Positions 45,262 to 57,623 of a stretch of DNA of 64,000 bases are shown piece after piece. The position numbers and the translations under genes are program-made. The notes below the pieces were generated by a model. The model ran no database searches and had not been told where the DNA came from. It saw only the letters and a list, made by a program, of their open reading frames with translations. Source of the DNA: Pteria penguin (lineage: Eukaryota; Mollusca; Bivalvia; Pterioida; Pteriidae); NCBI GenBank assembly GCA_035048485.1, contig CM068587.1, positions 41,973,842-42,037,841 of the forward strand. The letters are read 5' to 3'. Position 1 is the first letter of the stretch; the number at the start of each line of letters is the position of its first letter.

Positions 45262-45745
45262 CATACAGTACGTCTATTGATAACGCGGCAATAACAATGT
45301 CGACACTGGACAGTCTATTGATAATGCGGAAATTACGATGTCGACACTTGATGGTCTGTTGATAAAGCGGCAACAACAATGTCGACACTGAACAGTCTAT
45401 TGATAAAGCGGCAGTTACGATGTCAACACTTGACGGGCTGTTGATAACGCGGCAATAACAATGTCGACACTGGACAGTCTATTGATAATGCGGAAATTAC
45501 GATGTCGACACTTGATGGTCTGTTGATAAAGCGGCAACAACAATGTCGACACTGGACAGTCTATTGATAAAGCAGAAATAACGATATCGACACGGGCTGT
45601 TGATAACGCGGCAATAACAATAGTAGATGATGTGCCCAGCTCTAGACTTCCGTCGTGACTACGACTACGATAAAGCGGCAATTACGATGTCGGCACTTGA
45701 CGGTCTGTTGATAAAACGCCAATAACGATGTCGAGATGGTCTATC
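45262..45745. repeat. About 40-bp minisatellite with a higher-order unit of about 160 bp
   Basis: Basic units read cagtctattgataaagcggc, aataacgatgtcgacactgg. A four-unit block starting tgttgataacgcggcaataa or the equivalent (near 45276 and 45437) is repeated almost exactly, so the array grew in multi-unit steps. Confidence 0.9.
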
Positions 45746-46940
45746 GAGAAAGATAATAGATAACTGCATAGACAGCGGACTCGGTCATCTAGTTATATAC
45801 TGAATATTCACGTGATTACTTATATTCTATCACAGAACTATACAGTTATAGCTATTACATTTAAGAATTGCATTAGTACCATATTCTGCCTAAATAGTAG
45901 GTCGGTCGCGTGTAGTTCATGTTATTAGAGGTTAAAATGGTCAAATCCTATGAAAATAAATACATGTTAAATTTTGAATTGTTTTCACAATGATCGGTGA
46001 AATCTTTGGACAAACGTGATGTTTTGATAATAAATTAACTTTGATGTGTAAACAGAATAATTCAAATGAGTAAATACTGTTTTGAAATGTGGTGGGGTCT
46101 TTTAAAAGCTTTTTAAAAACCGTTTGCATTAACTGGAATTCTCTCGTTCTTGTCAATCATGACCCCTGCAGACTACAGGGATATAACAATGGTAGGTATT
46201 TGGTATTATTATTACAGTTTGATGTTGAATGCAATCCACCATGGACAGCATGAAATTTATTCCACTGTCTAATGAAAAACAAAATATCTGCAGTAAAAGT
46301 GGATTCACATCCCCACGTTAAACGTATGACGAATTCATATTTTTGTATGTACTTACCACCCTATAGATGTATTGAACAGGAACAAAAGAGTAACAATGAC
46401 TTTTAAAAGAAATTCAAACAATTATTGACGAGTAGGCACTTGCCAAATATAATATGGATAACACAAGAATTAAAAATACAGTAAATAGAGAAAAAGTAAC
46501 CACCTAAAATCATTAAACAGACTATGTCAATAAATGTTGAGGGGTAAAATTTAGACTCTTGTAAATCTTGAAGTATGCAATCGCTTTCTAATAAAGTAAG
46601 ATGTCCACGTAAATACTCAATATCGAGCAAGCAGAAGAAATAAAGTTCTTATTCTGCAACAGATAATTGTGGTTGACTTTATAGTGCCGTAACCTCAATC
46701 AAAGAATAAATTATTGCGTAAACGGTTGATTTACGATATTTTTTTTAGGGGGGGGGGTGTCATTTTTTTTCTTTCATGCTCTCAATGAATACAATAAATG
46801 ACAATTGATTTTGTTTGTGTCAATGATGGTTTAAAAAAGTGAACAAATACATTCGTTCACATATACTGGAAATACTGTTATTGTACACATACTTAAATAA
46901 CATATTATCAGAAAAAGTTGTTGTACACAAAATAAAATCA
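45746..46940. other. Noncoding
   Basis: Includes a 20-nt micro-exon-like segment (46172-46191, acceptor ctgcag, donor GTAGGT) and a G run at about 46749. No gene can be supported. Confidence 0.45.
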
Positions 46941-46954
46941 CATGAGAAAATGGT

Positions 46955-47440
46955 AATTGTACACATACTATGATTACGTAGTACATGAGAAGTTATTGTA
47001 CACATACTATGATTACGTAGTACATGAGAAGTTATTGTACACATACTATGATAACGTAGTACATGAGAAGTTATTGTACACATACTATGAGTACGTAGTA
47101 CATGAGAAGTTATTGTACACATACCATGATTACGTAGTACATGAGAAGTTATTGTACACATACTATGATTACGTAGTACATGAGAAGTTATTGTACACAT
47201 GCTATGATTACGTAGTACATGAGAAGTTATTGTACACATACTATGATTACGTAGTACATGAGAAGTAATTGTACACATACTATGACTACGTAGTACATGA
47301 GAAGTTATTGTACACATACTATGATTACGTAGTATATAAGAAGTTAATGTACACATACTATGATTACGTAGTACATGAAAAGTTATTGTACACATACTAT
47401 GACTACGTAGTACATGAGAAGTTATTGTACACATACTCTA
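46955..47440. repeat. 39-bp minisatellite, open in both directions
   Basis: About 12.5 units of tatgattacgtagtacatga, gaagttattgtacacatac. Because 39 is a multiple of three, long open frames with 13-residue repeats run on both strands. Their perfect dependence on the repeat and lack of other features argue against a real protein. Confidence 0.95.
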
Positions 47441-47835
47441 AGATGGAGCATTATCAAGAAATGAAACTCCTTACGAAATATTATATTGTATTTTCATTCA
47501 TAACTTGAACTATAAGTGTTAACGTTAACAAAAAGTTGTAGTTAAACTTCTCATAATCTATGGACCTCAAACTTGGTTTCATTGAATTGACAAGATTGAA
47601 AGGTAAAACTCGAATGCAATTGATTCCATTCAGGCGCCTATGGAATACTTCAGTAAATTAGGCCACGAATATGAATGTCTGAAGTTACCACAAAGAATCA
47701 AATTATCTCGATGTGTTATTTTATTTTTGAATGCTACAGAGGGCTGAAATTACTTGAAAAATTAGAACGGCTCTGTGGAAAGACATAAACTTAACAATGG
47801 AGAGATATGACAAGCAAGTTATCCTTGTTACATAT

Positions 47836-47940
47836 GTCATTTGATAACTTTTGATTTTTCTCATCAAAAATAATCACATGACAACCGTTGTCATGTGATC
47901 ACTTTTGATCAGAAAAATCAGAAGTTATCAATTGACACAT
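47836..47940. mobile_element. Palindromic foldback MITE
   Basis: Two arms of about 50 bp fold on each other around a 1-nt centre (CACATGACAAC, C, GTTGTCATGTG at 47876-47898). The outer arms (TTTGATAACTTTTGATTTTT and its inverted copy) have a few mismatches. No coding capacity. Confidence 0.8.
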
Positions 47941-47964
47941 AGTACGAAACATCCGGAACATTGA

Positions 47965-48390
47965 ATGAGTTCTTACACTACGTTACAGTAACCAAACTCA
48001 TCTGCAACACCGAGTCGATCCTTATACTAAGTGACAGTAACCAGACCCATCCGGAACACCAAGTCGGTCTTTGCACTACGTGACAGTAACCAAACTCATC
48101 CGGACCACCGAGTCGATCCATTTACTACGTGACAGCTACCAAACTCATCCCAAACCGAGTCGATCATACGTGTTAGTAACCAAACTCATCCGGTACACCG
48201 AGTTGGTTCTTACACTACGTAACAGTAACCAAACTCATCCGGAACACCGAGTAGGTCCTTATACTACGTGACAGTAACCAAACTCATCCGGAACACCGAG
48301 TCGGTCATTACACTACCTAACAGTAACCAAACTCATCCGGAACACCGAGTAGGTCCTTATACCATGTGACAGTAACCAGACTCGGATGGG
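47965..48390. repeat. 49-bp minisatellite
   Basis: About 8 units of ccggaacaccgagtcggtcc, ttacactacgtgacagtaac, caaactcat. Confidence 0.94.
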
Positions 48391-49780
48391 AATGTATGAA
48401 TACGTTAAGATCTTACACGTAAATCGTCTGGCCGGGTAAGTTGGAAACTATGTGATTTATGGATCAAGGGACAATCCGACATTAAATGTGCATAAGACCG
48501 ATTATTCTTAACATTTCAATATTATTATTACATGTAGCTGTTTCTATTTAACTCAGACGAGGGACTGAACATACATTCAGGGGAAGACACGCTTTAACCG
48601 GCGTATTGAGATTCGCCTAATGATGTCATGTAACCTTCATCCGCAAACTAAAGAGCGTTCGTGTACGGGTCTGGTTTTCCAACACTTAAAATCGACACAG
48701 TGTTCTCGAAAATACCGACTCCGAACCCGAATAATTATTGTTTTAGTTTAAAAAATTAATGCGACACATCTCATAATTGTACTTTTTTTATTGGGAACAC
48801 TACATTTTTCAGATGTTTCCTTTGATATAAGCTATAATTTATTCGTGCATTTATATCAATTATCTGAGCAGATTCAACACAATTTTCCGCATGACTGTAA
48901 ATACAAGCATTCAGAGATAAGATTAACGGAATGGCGATATGTATCTCTAGAACATTAATATCAGGAAACATTTTTAATTATGGACAGTAACTTTTGTTTA
49001 CAATTATTGGTATTCCGATATAATCCGGTATGATGATTTTTTTTTTCATTATTGACAAACTGGAAATTCGGGCAAGTGACTACTTTAATGATAGTCAATG
49101 ACAAATAAATTGCCAAATGTCATCTCCGTCATGTATTTCATCAAAATGCATACCCGTCCGATTTAATCAACGGTTTTTCTTAAAACTTCAATTATTAAAT
49201 GGAGTAAATTTATTCCAATAGGAAAATATACAAAGATAATATCAATCATGTAATTGCTTTGCAGTGTTATTATAGATGTTGATGAGATTTTCATCAAGAC
49301 ATCTATAAACAACTATAAACAACACGATGATACGAGCGGCAATGATATATGTACAACATCAACAACAGTAGTCTATATCAAAAGCAGTGGAATATTGAAT
49401 ATAATCTAGAGGTCATATCTAGGGCAATGGGCCATAAGTTTCTGAGGGGATTCGTAGATCCAGAGTTGACCTAAGTTGTATAAGATATAAAGTTAACGAG
49501 CGCATGTATCAATCAAATTACTGTAAATTGGAAAGATATAAGTATCTTAAATCAAGATTATGACATTTTGTAATTTAGGAAAATTCAATTTGATACGGTA
49601 ATCAATGATGGCAGACCGATGAAATAAAGATTCAGACAAAATATAAATGATGTTGTTAAATCGATACAATATAAACATTTGATGTTTGTAAAATCGAATA
49701 TAAAGCACGAAAGCAATTTTACATTGTTTGCATGACACAATGAACAACGTAACATAGTGGATATTCCTGAAAACCAAAGG
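48391..49780. other. Noncoding, nothing recognised
   Basis: AT-rich sequence; no exon, SINE or array found. Confidence 0.5.
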
Positions 49781-49784
49781 GAAA

Positions 49785-49843
49785 AAGTATGACAACAAAA
49801 GTATGACAACAAAAGTATGACAACAAAAGTATGACAACAAAAG
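49785..49843. repeat. 14-bp tandem repeat, four copies
   Basis: gtatgacaacaaaa repeated four times. Confidence 0.95.
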
Positions 49844-49911
49844 AAAAATGCGAAAGTAACTGCTGCAATGTTAATTTGGCACTAACAACATCATAAAAAC
49901 TTCGATCTATT

Positions 49912-50240
49912 TCATTATGATCCTAGTTTTGGACGTTGGTTCTGTTAGAGACAGGAGCAGACTTATGATCCTAGTTTTGGACGTCGGTTCTATCAACTGA
50001 ATAAACAGACTTTTGATCCTAGTTTTGGACGTTGGTTCTACTACAGGTAGGAACGGACTTACGATCCTAGTTTTAGATGTTGGTTCTACTAGAAGCAGGA
50101 AGACACTTATGATCCTAGTTTTGGACGTTGGTTCTAATAGAGGCAGGAAGACACTTATGATCCTAGTTTTGGACGTTGGTTCTACTAGAGGCAGGAAGAC
50201 ACTTATGATCCTAGTTTTGGACGTTGGTTCTAGAAGCAGA
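49912..50240. repeat. 48-bp minisatellite, open in both directions
   Basis: About 7 units of tatgatcctagttttggacg, ttggttctactagaggcagg, aagacact. The period is a multiple of three, so both strands have open frames with 16-residue repeats. Probably noncoding. Confidence 0.94.
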
Positions 50241-52060
50241 CACATACTTCACAGAGAGTATTATCATGTTAAAAAGATGTTGTCCATGCATGATGTATAG
50301 GACTATGGATCATAAAAACCCGTTTAAAAGAATAACTTTACGTTCAGATTAAGTATTAAATTGCTAAGTTTCACATTGCATTTATTTTAAAATCGGTTAA
50401 TATGTATATTTCTGAACAATCACCTAAATTGAGAATGAATGGATTTAATATGATATATTACATTTATAAATTTTAAACTTTCGGGGCATTTATCATGTAT
50501 TCTAAACCCTCTTAAGAGAATATAACAATACCAAATGACTATGACTTATTAACTTTAAAAACTCTGGGGACTTAGAGAAAGTCGAATGATTCGCAGTCCA
50601 TATCGATATATTATATCGATCACGTGACCATTCTCATAAAATTACAAGACCTTTAAATAGAATGTGGTTGAGGTAGGAGGTGGAAAGTGTAACTTAAAAG
50701 GAAGATGTTTATCTATTTTCAAAGGATTCGACGTTTAATCTACATTATATTTTGTAAGTTTAAATACAATCATTACATAGAGTAACATGTTCTCTCAATA
50801 TTGTTCTTTTGATATTTGTTTTTAAGATCGATGAACAGTCATATCCTATCTCGAATTCATCACATATTCAGTGTATTTATATTGTAAATTTTAGAAACGA
50901 AACAAAGAAATCTTTGAACTTAACTTTTACATTTTTGTAATTATTTTTTATAGTTATCAAAACATTGTAAAGAAAATTCAATGTACAGGACATTTGCATT
51001 TTGTACTATTTATATTTATGTATGGTGAAAGTTAAGCACAAACTAGTCAATAAATGTTCAGAGCATATCGCCAGAATGTAGAAAGACGCAATATGTAAGT
51101 AACACATCTATATAAATGTTAAAAAAAATCAAATATTGATATAAAATATTTATCAATGTGTTATATTGTTACACAACTTCTTTGCCGGTTTGCTTACAAA
51201 GCTCCAGGGTGGTACATGTATATGTTGAATATGACGTTTAAAGACAGCGTGACCCTCGTCACTTCAACAGGTTACGTTGCGAACATGTGCAAGTGGTCAT
51301 GAATTTAATGTCAGTTGATACATATTTTGATATGTTTGCTTTTATCTTACATGTACTTACTTATCTAAATATATCTTTAGGTTTAGATACATCAGTAATA
51401 ATCTATTCTTGTAAAATTAGATCTGCATGCATTAGGGAAAAACAAACGTCAGTAAAATAGTAATGTTTAAAACCAATTGTAGACATAGGGCATAAACAGG
51501 AAGACTGTTATGTCACAAAATGCTGATGATATATATTACATGTAGCATGGAAATCGTTTGCTCTATACTAGATTGAAAAAAACACCATTTACTTTACTAC
51601 TCATAAAGCTCTGTAATTTGGTACTGTAGTCAACAAGTACGATGTTGTAGCATGTGTATTTAGGAAGTTAGATTTCGATACATGATTTTTTTCTGTTTTG
51701 GGGTTTGTTTGTTTGTTTGTGTGTGTGTGTGATTTGTTTGTTTGGTTTTCTTTTTGTTGTTTTTGGGGGATTTGTAGTACTTATGATGTGTACTGCTTTG
51801 ACCTGAACTTCGCGTTCTGTTGCCTAATAAGCCTTTTTTGTTTCGCGTTCTATGTAGAGTAGTTATCATAATGTTGCTCTATACATCATGTTGACAAATA
51901 ATCCGTAGTCTATTTCGTACTACATGCAGTCTAGTGGTTCTCTATCTGCTACATACACTTTGTTTGGTAGTAGTATTGATTCTATTCCATACACATTGTT
52001 GACAAGTAGTCCTTTATAAAATTCAGCACTAAGTAAACTAGTCGTCCGAATCCCTGTTCC
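50241..52060. other. Mostly noncoding; one signal-peptide-like exon and (GT)-rich tract
   Basis: See 50705. A GTTT/GT-rich tract lies at 51705-51735. Otherwise nothing recognised. Confidence 0.45.
50705..50753 (+). CDS. Second candidate first exon with signal peptide
   Basis: ATG opens 16 codons, MFIYFQRIRRLIYIIF, plus one base before a donor GTAAGT: the same length (49 nt) and phase (1) as the candidate at 42754. A CACGTG box and a TTTAAATA sequence lie within 80 nt upstream. The hydrophobic stretch is broken by Arg, so the signal-peptide reading is weak. No downstream exon found. Confidence 0.3.
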
Positions 52061-52061
52061 A

Positions 52062-52710
52062 TACAACGTGTTCACAAGGTTTTCTGATTCTGTCAGACTG
52101 AAGAGCCTGGTAGTTATTTTTCAGTACCCGTTTACCGTTTTCCAGGTTTTCTGATTCTGTCCGTACACTGAGGAACCTGGTAGTTATCATTCTGTTACCG
52201 TTCACCACGTTTTTCAGGTTTTCTGTTTCTGTCCGTACATTGCGGCGCTTGGCACTTATCATTCTGTCACCAAGTTTTCTGATTCTGTTCCGTTCACTGT
52301 GGCGCCTGGTCGTTATTTTTCTGTTCCATATACCGTGTTTATCAGGTTTTCTGATTCTGTTCCGTTCACTGAGGAACCTGGTAGTTATTCTGTTCCCTTT
52401 CACCATGTTTATCAGGTTTTCTGATTCTGTCCGTACATTGCGGCACTTGGTAGTTATCATTTTGTTACCAGGTTTTCTATTCCTGTTCCGTAGAATGTGG
52501 TAGTATCTTTTTGTCACCAGGTTTTCTGTGGCGCCTGTTCGTTATTTTTCTGTTCCGTATACCGAGTTTATCAGGTTTTCTGATTCTGTTCCGTTCACTG
52601 TGGCGCCTGGTCGTTCTCTTTCTGTTCCATATACCGTGTTTAACAGGTTTTCTGATTCTGTTCCGTAGTGTTGTCTGGTAGTGTTGATCTTCTTCCGTAC
52701 ATTAAGTATA
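52062..52710. repeat. About 70-bp degenerate minisatellite
   Basis: Units share caggttttctgattctgttc, cgttcactgtggcgcctggt and ccatataccgtgtttat. Open frames on both strands follow from the repeat. Confidence 0.9.
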
Positions 52711-52724
52711 GTAATTTAGTAATA

Positions 52725-53785
52725 TTGATCCCGATCCGTACACCGCGTTGTCTAGTAACATTGATCCCCACCCGTACACCGCGTTGTCTAGTAATATATT
52801 GATCCCCACCCGTACACCGCGTTGTCTAGTAACATTGATCCCAACCCGTACACCGCGTTGTCTAGTAATATTGATCCCCACCCGTACACCGCGTTGTCTA
52901 GTAATATATTGATCCCCACCCGTACACCGCGTTGTCTAGTAACATTGATCCCAACCCGTACACCGCGTTGTCTAGTAATATTGATCCCCAATCGTACACC
53001 GCGTTGTCTAGTAATATATTGATCCCCACCCGTACACCGCGTTGTCTAGTAACATTGATCCCCACCCGTACACCGCGTTGTCTAGTAATATATTGATCCC
53101 CACCCGTACACCGCGTTGTCTAGTAACATTGATCCCCACCCGTACACCGCGTTGTCTAGTAACATTGATCCCCACCCGTACACCGCGTTGTCTAGTAATA
53201 TATTGATCCCCACCCGTACACCGCGTTGTCTAGTAACATTGATCCCCACCCGTACACCGCGTTGTCTAGTAATATATTGATCCCCACCCGTACACCGCGT
53301 TGTCTAGTAACATTGATCCCCACCCGTACACCGCGTTGTCTAGTAACATTGATCCCCACCCGTACACCGCGTTGTCTAGTAATATATTGATCCCCACCCG
53401 TACACCGCGTTGTCTAGTAACATTGATCCCCACCCGTACACCGCGTTGTCTAGTAACATTGATCCCCACCCGTACACCGCGTTGTCTAGTAATATATTGA
53501 TCCCCACCCGTACACCGCGTTGTCTAGTAATATATTGATCCCCACCCGTACACTGCGTTGTCTAGTAACATTGATCCCGACCCGTACACCGCGTTGTCTA
53601 GTAACATTGATCCCGACCCGTACACTGCGTTGTCTACATGTAGTAATATATTGATCCCCACTCGTACACCGCGTTGTCTAGTAACATAGATCCCCACCCG
53701 AACACCGCGTTGTCTAGTAACATTGATCCCCATTCGTACACCGCGTTGTCTAGTAACATTGATCCCCACCCGTACACCGCGGTCA
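52725..53785. repeat. 36/38-bp minisatellite, about 29 copies
   Basis: Units of ttgatccccacccgtacacc, gcgttgtctagtaaca, alternating with a form ending gtaatata (38 bp). The alternation follows a higher-order pattern (two or three units). Short open frames are artefacts. Confidence 0.96.
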
Positions 53786-54154
53786 CTTTCCGTTCCAGAA
53801 ATGGTGTAAATCTGTGATTTTGATTCTATTCTATAGACCGTGATCACATGTAATCCGTACTTTGTTCGTACATCGAGTTGGTTGACTTGACGATATAAAT
53901 ATAAAACGCTTATTGAGTTTAATTGCAAATACTCACTATATACATCAAAATAAAAAAAAAAAATCCACGTGTAATCTTGGCCATATGTTGTTGTTATTCT
54001 GACTAAAATTTTCAGTCAATTTGTGTGTATGTAAACATTCATATAAAAAGCTCGACATGTATTTTGGACTTGCACGATGACGACCATGAGTATCTTTGAT
54101 GAGACAGTTTTTGACGTATTGCTGGTGTAGATATCTTTCATACATGTTTATAGA

Positions 54155-54213
<59 letters not shown>

Positions 54214-56960
54214 AAATATCCCTATAGTAGTTATTACTAAAATGAATCAAAGTTTAATTTTTTTTTTAAAAATCATTGGTATTATAGCAACAGAATTAAA
54301 TATTTTTAAATCTTTGATTTGTATTGTTCCATATATTTTCTACATTCTGGCAGAAGGTGGTCATATCATATCACCTACCTTCATTTATAGTTCACATACA
54401 ATAGAATACGATACTTATGCAGTCTTTCTGACAGATGGGTATCAATAAGATATAATTAGATAATAATCATCCTATTGTTCACTTAACGATGTTATACTTA
54501 TGCTCTCTTTGTCTTTATTATAGAATATTAGACCTGCACCGATACAATTAAACAACACCGAAGTGTTTAAACTTTTTCATGACATATATCTGAAACAGAT
54601 ATGGTTTTGGTTGACATACATATCTTTTGTTGAAAACGAATCTACAAGGCCAGGATAATTTCTTCGTGACAAAATTTTAAAAAGATTTTAAAGATAGAGA
54701 ATTGCATCGATAAAGGCATAACCTGTTCTATTCGACCACACGTCCTCAAAAATAACTATGCCCCGGTTTAAATCAAAGCAAAACTGTCAATCGGCGTGAC
54801 AATGTATCATGTTTTGTCACAAAAATATTCTATGTATATCATGATGTATGCAATAGTATATAAACAATAAACGAATTATTGACAAGATTTCTGCCATTTA
54901 TTCATTTAAGGAAAAAAAAATACAATTAAATTATGTTTAACATATTTCGTTTTTCAGAATATGATTAATTAAATTGGTTAAAACTGTATACTTTAGTTCC
55001 GTAAAAGAAATACGAGATTGAGCAACTTAACGTCTGTTTTATCAAGTAGAAATGTTTTCTAATTACTCGTAACTGGTTCCGAGTTCCGTTTATCTAAAAC
55101 GACACTGGGATGTAATTTTTGGTTCTGTAAATTTGATACGAGACTTAGCAGGTACAGTATGTTTGTAAACGTGAACGATATTGGGACGTTGAGGCCAGTT
55201 CTGCTATAGAAATAGGTGACTGAGCGATTGAGAATTGCTTAATGAGTTCGTTTATCTTAAATTCTTAAGTAAGTAGTTCCCACTTCCGTTTAAGAAAAAT
55301 GATACAAGGAATTGATTCCCAGTTCCTATTTTCTAATTCGGAACTGGGAACTGCTTCCTGGTTCCGTTCATCTTACCCGGATTTAGGAACTAATGTCAGG
55401 ATTCAGGAGGTATTAATTTATGATAGGCACATTTTCGCGGTTCTGAATGATTGATCTGAAAATATTTACAATTCTTCCATATTATCTAGTTCCTAATTAT
55501 CAATAAAGAATACTTTGTAGAATTGTACATTAATTCGGTTTTACATTTTTGTTTCTCTAAACTGCGACAAAGAGTCTGTTTCAGTTTGATGCCATTATGA
55601 ACCATTCCCTAACAAAGTTACATGGAATCGGTTTGGTCATACAGATATTTTCGCTTTATCGCATTCCTTTCATTATATCGTACAATTTAAACTATGTGGT
55701 TTGTTTCGCGCGAAGTTGTAAACACATTTTAATTTAGTATGTTAGTATTTGTTGCTCACTGCAGTCCATTAATAATATCTTTCTGTTATATATACATTTT
55801 ACGTTTCCTATGGGCTATTCATCAACATAGTCTGTTTACCACACTGTGTTATTCATGAGTTGCTATTATTATATATCTTTTGGCTCTTTCTCCTGATTAA
55901 GTTGCACCCATCTACCCTTTGATTGATACTTCACTCTAAAGGAATTAAATTATCTGTCAGAATATACCTTGAGCGTCATCATTAATACTTTTGAATTATA
56001 GGAAATGTATGATTAAGCATTGCTTTTATATACCGCAGTAGGCCTCAGGGTAGAGATAAATAAACCACTATACCGGTAATTCATTATGCGTATACAGAGA
56101 AATGACGTTTGTTCATTTCGGTGATAATATTTAGTTTCAGTTTATATCAATATTTGAATTTGCGTATGAGATGCAATCTTCTAGAGAACATAGAAATTCA
56201 ATTTGAATTTGCGCATAATTATAGTGAAATTAAGCATCTGTTCAGTTTTAATCAATGTGACGGACTCAAATACGACTTGCATGCTCATCTGTAGATTTCG
56301 TCGAAATAAAATATAATTGTATTAACTAGTTAGGATTCTTGTTAAATCAACACTTATATTCCGATTTAGTTGTTTACTAACCTGACAATTGTTAGAACAA
56401 AATCTATAACGTAATCTGTGTGTGACTCCAAATGTTCTCTGCTGTAATATTATAATTATAATTAATATTAACTTCTTCGATATTGATTAGAACTAGCGAA
56501 AATTCTCAGTGGCCAGGTTGACAGCCGACGTATAATTATACTTCGATCTTTTGGACTTTTTATGTTTCTTTGAGTCTAAAATTTTATATTTATACATGTA
56601 TATCTGTCTTGTCATACGAAGAAAATAATTGTTGGTTGTCTTAAGTTAAGCAATATGATGATGTTAACACACTTCTGTTGGATAGTACCCAGTAACGTTC
56701 GCACTTGTTGTCTTACTGGCAGTCATACTTCTCTTCTTTGGGTACATTTTGCAGGTCCCACTTTGGCATGAAGATGATGAAACCTTACATACACTTCTTG
56801 TTTTTATAACTCTTTTACTTCATGCTGTACTTCATGATAATCGTATATATGTACCACGCATTTTAAAAGTGCATTTAAAAGTTAAATAGAACCGTCTTTA
56901 GAAACACAAAATCGTGATGTCTTTGTCAATGTCTTATACTCTCTTTCTCAGTACTATTTG
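53786..56960. other. Long noncoding stretch
   Basis: Contains an (ATAA)n microsatellite at about 54152-54214 and, near 54990-55400, scattered copies of ggttccg/agttcc words that may be a decayed minisatellite. No gene found over about 3 kb. Confidence 0.5.
54152..54214. repeat. (AAAT)n microsatellite
   Basis: About 15 tetranucleotide units of ATAA. Confidence 0.97.
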
Positions 56961-56964
56961 AATA

Positions 56965-57270
56965 GTCGATTTGACAGCCCTATGTCTCTAATGGCCGACC
57001 TAGAAATGTTCTTTCCTATGAAGTTTTCTTTATGATTCTTGTAAAGGGGTCATTTTATAACAATTTTAGCTTGGTTGCCACTCTGGCAACCTTGGGCAAC
57101 TTTTTTTATAGGCAAAATTCCAAGATGGCCGCCAAAACGCTTCCTGTATTTCGATAATGTTCTCTTTATCATAAAACATGAAGTGTGATACATCATATCA
57201 GAGGTTTTAGAGGTCAAGAAATCCATTTCGATGGGTATTTCATCATTTTAAGGTCATCCAGTCGTGACTG
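56965..57270. repeat. Left terminal inverted repeat
   Basis: Inverted partner of 62322-62626, with roughly 80-90 percent identity by eye over the inner 240 bp and a small gap near the outer end. It contains a perfect 8-bp hairpin with 3-nt loop at 57073-57091. A diverged direct copy of its inner half follows at about 57289-57400 (caaaattccaaaatggccgc). Confidence 0.88.
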
Positions 57271-57623
57271 GGCAATATTTTTATGCACAAAATTCCAAAA
57301 TGGCCGCAAAATCACTTCCTGCAATTTGATACTTTTCTTTTTTCTCAAAAAGGGAAGTGTGACACATAATGGCATGGTATTTAGGTACCATTTAGTCCGT
57401 TTCTGATGTTACTTTTTAAATTTGATATCATCGAGGCTTAATATTGAAGATGTAAACAACAGTTTACTGCCAGGAAATGTCAAAAATTCACATTGAAATA
57501 TTCGAGGACAAAGTTTCGGAAATTTAATATCTTGCTTTTTTGAGCATCAAATATAAGAACGTAATCAAAACATGGAAATCAATACTATTTACACCCATTC
57601 ATTAACATGCAAATCAATACTAT

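Noticed and set aside
46820..47508. Proteins of 204, 103 and 79 residues in the 39-bp array
   Set aside because: Open frames on both strands are a by-product of a period divisible by three; no other coding feature.
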